From NCBI GenBank assembly GCA_038230695.1, contig JBBRMT010000040.1, forward strand, positions 1 to 24,056: a DNA stretch of 24,056 bases, read 5' to 3'. Numbering within the stretch: position 1 is the first letter of the stretch; the number at the start of each line of letters is the position of its first letter. Shown here piece after piece: positions 21,828-24,056 of this stretch. Position numbers and translations under genes: made by a program. Under the pieces are notes generated by a model. It did not search any database and was not told where the DNA came from. It was given only the letters and a program-made list of their open reading frames with translations. This DNA comes from QHBQ01 sp038230695. Its GTDB lineage: Bacteria > Chloroflexota > Chloroflexia > QHBQ01.

Positions 21828-23019
21828 TCCAGGCAATCCAGTCTGGCCGATCGAGGAAGGCGATTATCTGGTGGGCGACCTGAACGCGCCAGTGGCCGTT
21901 TGCGCCCTGACCAGTGAGGATTTGCTACCCGCTCTGGTGAAGCTACCAGGGGTAGCGATCGCCGGGCAGGTGTTTACCGCCAACCTGGGTATCGAGAAAA
22001 TCATCATGAACGTGACCACCAACCCGGCGATTCGCTTCCTGCTGCTGTGTGGCCGCGAGTCGCCGATCTTCCACCCAGGGCAGACGCTGACTGCGCTGAT
22101 TAGTAATGGGGTTGATGAGGAGCGGCAGATCATCGGCGCGGAGGGTCATTTGCCGGTGTTGACCAATCTGACTGAGGCACGGATCGAGGCGTTCCGCCAG
22201 CAGGTGGAACTGGTGGATTATACGGGCGAGAGCGATGTTGCTGCGCTGGGCGCATACATTAGTGCGCTGGCGAAGCGCAATCCAGGACGTTTCAGCGGCG
22301 CGATGGACTACGCTACTATTGGTGAGGGGCGCGGTGCTGGCTTCGTCTCGGTTCAGCCGGGTGGCCGCCGCCAGCCGCTGGCCTATGACCCCAAAGGATT
22401 CTTCATCGTCTCGCTAGACCGCCAGGCAAATGAGATGATCATTCGTCACTATCTGCCCGACAACACGCCTGCCCATGAGATGCGTGGCCGGTCGGCGGAG
22501 TCCATGCTACTCGGCCTGCTGCGCGAGGATTTGGTGTCGCAGATGAGCCATGCGGGCTACCTGGGCGGCGAACTGGCAAAGGCTGAAGCGGCGCTCAAGC
22601 TGGGTTTGCGTTACGAGCAGGATCGAAGATTGCAGAAAATTGATAACGAACCAAAAGGAGGCAATAGCATGATGGAAGCAGCAAAGCCGCCACGCAAAAT
22701 GATGGGTGCGCCTACCGCGACAGTGGCGCAGTTGGCGGCAATGATCGCCGGGGCGCAGGTAGATATCGCCTTTGCGGTAGACGCGGCCAGCGCCGAGCAA
22801 ATCGGTGGCCTCGTGTTGGAGCGCGATGAGGTGGGCGTGTACCATCGCACCGAGCAAGCGGTTACTGTGCGATGGCAACCAGATACGCCGCTGGTGATGG
22901 GTAATGCAGAGGCGGTGCGAGCAGGTGCGACCCTTCAGGTGAACGGATCGGTGGGCGCAGATGGCACTGTGGCGGCGAAGCAGATTGCTATTCTAACTGG
23001 CTACGTCGAGGTGCTATAA
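21811..23019 (+). CDS. MtrA-like / DUF4346 protein with extra C-terminal domain
   Basis: 402 residues. AAAGGAGG (21797-21804) and ATG 21811 give the start; an upstream frame extension overlaps PadR only. Residues 15-135 resemble subunit A of tetrahydromethanopterin S-methyltransferase (GDYLVGDLNAPVAVCALTSE; VAIAGQVFTANLGIEKIIMN; NPAIRFLLLCGRESP; HPGQTLTALISNG; IIGAEGHLPVLTNL). The cobamide-ligating His of MtrA lies in CGxExxGH; here the nearest is H88 in CGRESPIFHPGQ, one place further on. Residues 192-272 match DUF4346 (YDPKGFFIVSLDRQANEMII; SHAGYLGGELAKAEAALKLG). Residues 287-402 form a separate domain whose end (AGATLQVNGSVGADGTVAAK) looks like a small OB-type barrel. An in-frame ribosome binding site and two ATGs precede it (22653-22674). 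The reaction is unknown; corrinoid or pterin binding is a possibility, not shown. Confidence 0.8.
   Translation: MDNQHDPGNPVWPIEEGDYLVGDLNAPVAVCALTSEDLLPALVKLPGVAIAGQVFTANLGIEKIIMNVTTNPAIRFLLLCGRESPIFHPGQTLTALISNGVDEERQIIGAEGHLPVLTNLTEARIEAFRQQVELVDYTGESDVAALGAYISALAKRNPGRFSGAMDYATIGEGRGAGFVSVQPGGRRQPLAYDPKGFFIVSLDRQANEMIIRHYLPDNTPAHEMRGRSAESMLLGLLREDLVSQMSHAGYLGGELAKAEAALKLGLRYEQDRRLQKIDNEPKGGNSMMEAAKPPRKMMGAPTATVAQLAAMIAGAQVDIAFAVDAASAEQIGGLVLERDEVGVYHRTEQAVTVRWQPDTPLVMGNAEAVRAGATLQVNGSVGADGTVAAKQIAILTGYVEVL
22653..22674 (+). promoter_or_regulatory. In-frame internal ribosome binding site and start pair
   Basis: AAAAGGAGG (22653-22661) is followed after 7 bases by ATGATG (22669-22674), in frame with the surrounding gene. 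It would allow separate synthesis of the 116-residue C-terminal domain, or marks the junction of two genes that were once separate. Confidence 0.55.
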
Positions 23020-23111
23020 TACCAATTCGTTTGGAGATGGAGTAAATTGCACCAGGGCGTACAACGGTATGCCCCTACAGAAATTACGCCATCTCCTCGG
23101 TTATTTGGTAT
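23019..23111. mobile_element. Small inverted-repeat element with a central GGGGCG palindrome
   Basis: The left arm 23019-23048 and the right arm 23082-23111 share, in inverted orientation, ATACCAA, GGAGATGG and GTAA in the same order and spacing to within one base. Between them lies a copy of the dispersed palindrome (23054-23077, AGGGCGTAC...GTATGCCCCTAC). The word GAGGTGC occurs just outside each side (23008-23014 and 23114-23120) and might be a target duplication. The TAA of the MtrA-like gene ends at the first base of the left arm. The element has no coding capacity. Confidence 0.5.
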
Positions 23112-23147
23112 AGGAGGTGCCTATGGGCAATGACATTTTATCCCTTG

Positions 23148-24056
23148 TTATGCCTCGTCCTCCTGCACCCCAACCATCTCTGGCACGGTAGTCAGGTCGA
23201 ACTTGCCAATCAGCGTGGGGCGGATTGGCTTGTTATCCAGTAGGGCAAACAAATAGGGCAGGTCGGCGGGGTTGGCGTTCTGGGCTACCGCTACGGCGAA
23301 CGCCTTGCGACCCTCGCGGCCCTCACCTGCCAGTGGCTGGTACCGGACGAATAGCTGGCGCAATCGCACTTCCTCGCTGGCAACCTGGCTCTCGATGAAC
23401 GCGGCGGTAGTCTCCACCTGCTGGCGGAACTCTTCGGGTAGCTCCTTGATTAGCTCACGCAGGTCATTGCCCAGCAGCGCGTCGCGCACGCGGGCGGGCG
23501 ACAGGCTGGTGACGAGGCGGTGCAGCTTGAGGTACTCGCTGGTCTTGACCTTGACCCGCATCCCGTTGGGGTAGCGCAGCACCCAGCCTTCCACCCCGCT
23601 GCTATTCGCTGCCAGTTCGAGCAGGCCGGGGATGTCGGCGAACTCCGCCTTCGCCACCAGCTTGAAGCCGTAGCGGGTGGCAATCTCCTGCAACCCAGCA
23701 TAAGGGTAATCGTAGCCATCCAAGGCAATCGCGCCGATCAGATAGAGCGCCTCCTCGCCACGATAGTTGATGACTATCTGATTCTGTGGGTAGATGATCT
23801 CGAACAGCAGGGTGGTGTCGTGGGGAAAGCCGCTGGTGTCATAATTGCGCTGCATAAAGGCGGTGGCCCACTGCGACTGTTCGCTGCTGAAGCTGCCCCG
23901 TGTAGCGATGCGGTAGTGATCGCCGTACCAGTATCCCACCCCCAGGCTGCCATCCAGCTTCACTGTCACCTCAAGCCCCTCTGTGGGCAGGTTGTCAATC
24001 AGCGTTTCCGGCATCTCGCCTAGATTGAAAAACTTTTCAAAGGGCCGCGCCGCCAG
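23148..24056 (-). CDS. T4-type RNA ligase (Rnl family), 5' end outside window
   Basis: The frame ends at TAA 23148-23150 and continues to the right edge. An in-frame ATG at 24014 is not the start, because the 14 codons before it (LAARPFEKFFNLGE) belong to the same family pattern, RPFxKFFNxGE. The nucleotidyltransferase site KLDGSLG has its lysine 19 residues after that Met and would be adenylated by ATP. Further family motifs are IATRGSF, TLLFEIIYPQNQIV (motif IIIa/IV-like), GVEGWVLRYPNGMRVKVKT (motif IV-V, EGWV and KVKT) and EYLKLHRL. It should join 5'-phosphate to 3'-OH RNA ends, most likely in RNA or tRNA repair, with partners (kinase/phosphatase) possibly further right. The C-terminal third is helical and less typical. 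Confidence 0.9.
   Translation of the reverse strand: MAARPFEKFFNLGEMPETLIDNLPTEGLEVTVKLDGSLGVGYWYGDHYRIATRGSFSSEQSQWATAFMQRNYDTSGFPHDTTLLFEIIYPQNQIVINYRGEEALYLIGAIALDGYDYPYAGLQEIATRYGFKLVAKAEFADIPGLLELAANSSGVEGWVLRYPNGMRVKVKTSEYLKLHRLVTSLSPARVRDALLGNDLRELIKELPEEFRQQVETTAAFIESQVASEEVRLRQLFVRYQPLAGEGREGRKAFAVAVAQNANPADLPYLFALLDNKPIRPTLIGKFDLTTVPEMVGVQEDEA

Noticed and set aside
23123..23188. Short plus-strand frame (about 21 codons) after AGGAGG near 23112
   Set aside because: A good ribosome binding site word, but the frame is tiny, lies mostly antisense to the RNA ligase end and the AGGAGG belongs to the edge of the repeat element.

Overview
The window looks like a chromosomal segment of a GC-rich Chloroflexota-type bacterium. 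This rests on gene content (a BNR-repeat exoprotein with FGYP modules, paired DUF881 proteins, HicB/DinB and MerR/GyrI fusions), frequent GTG/TTG starts, and many short palindromes of the type GTAGGGGCG...CGCCCCTAC between genes. The lineage is inferred from style only. No rRNA, tRNA, CRISPR array, intact transposase or phage gene is visible.

Left part (1-6582). The 5' end of a branched-chain-amino-acid-type binding lipoprotein gene leaves the window on the minus strand. A consensus minus-strand promoter far upstream of it lies back-to-back with the promoter of a tightly packed plus-strand operon: yebC, ruvC, tlyA, a histidine phosphatase, a GNAT acetyltransferase and a large secreted Asp-box protein. 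Three of the junctions are 4-base stop/start overlaps, or nearly so.

Middle (6583-16793). A truncated GxxExxY gene sits between arms of a long inverted repeat. It is followed by a PflX-like radical SAM protein, an unknown protein whose central part is much more AT-rich than its ends, a repeat-rich spacer, adenosine deaminase and a leaderless alpha-carbonic anhydrase. The minus strand then carries two groups. One is a MerR-GyrI regulator fused to a second, frameshifted GyrI-like domain, with a BtrH-like cysteine peptidase-fold protein downstream. The other is a DUF885 protein, a CoA-binding protein and a HicB-DinB fusion, ending in a perfect hairpin. The MerR gene has a textbook 19-bp-spacer promoter with a central dyad, so self-regulation is likely.

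Right part (16794-24056). Two tandem DUF881 membrane-anchored proteins (minus strand) diverge from a PRC-barrel/NRAMP-like transporter fusion. Behind the transporter lies an unannotated wreck of a Na+/Ca2+-exchanger-family gene with two in-frame stops and a large internal deletion. Next comes a PadR regulator, with a dyad at its own promoter, overlapping an MtrA-like/DUF4346 protein that has an extra C-terminal domain preceded by its own in-frame ribosome binding site. A small inverted-repeat element follows, and then a T4-type RNA ligase gene that runs out of the window on the minus strand.

The strongest candidates for something new are the PadR/MtrA-like/DUF4346 unit, the MerR-GyrI-GyrI fusion with its BtrH-like neighbour, and the mosaic unknown gene at 8173. 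The window contains no obvious complete novel system.
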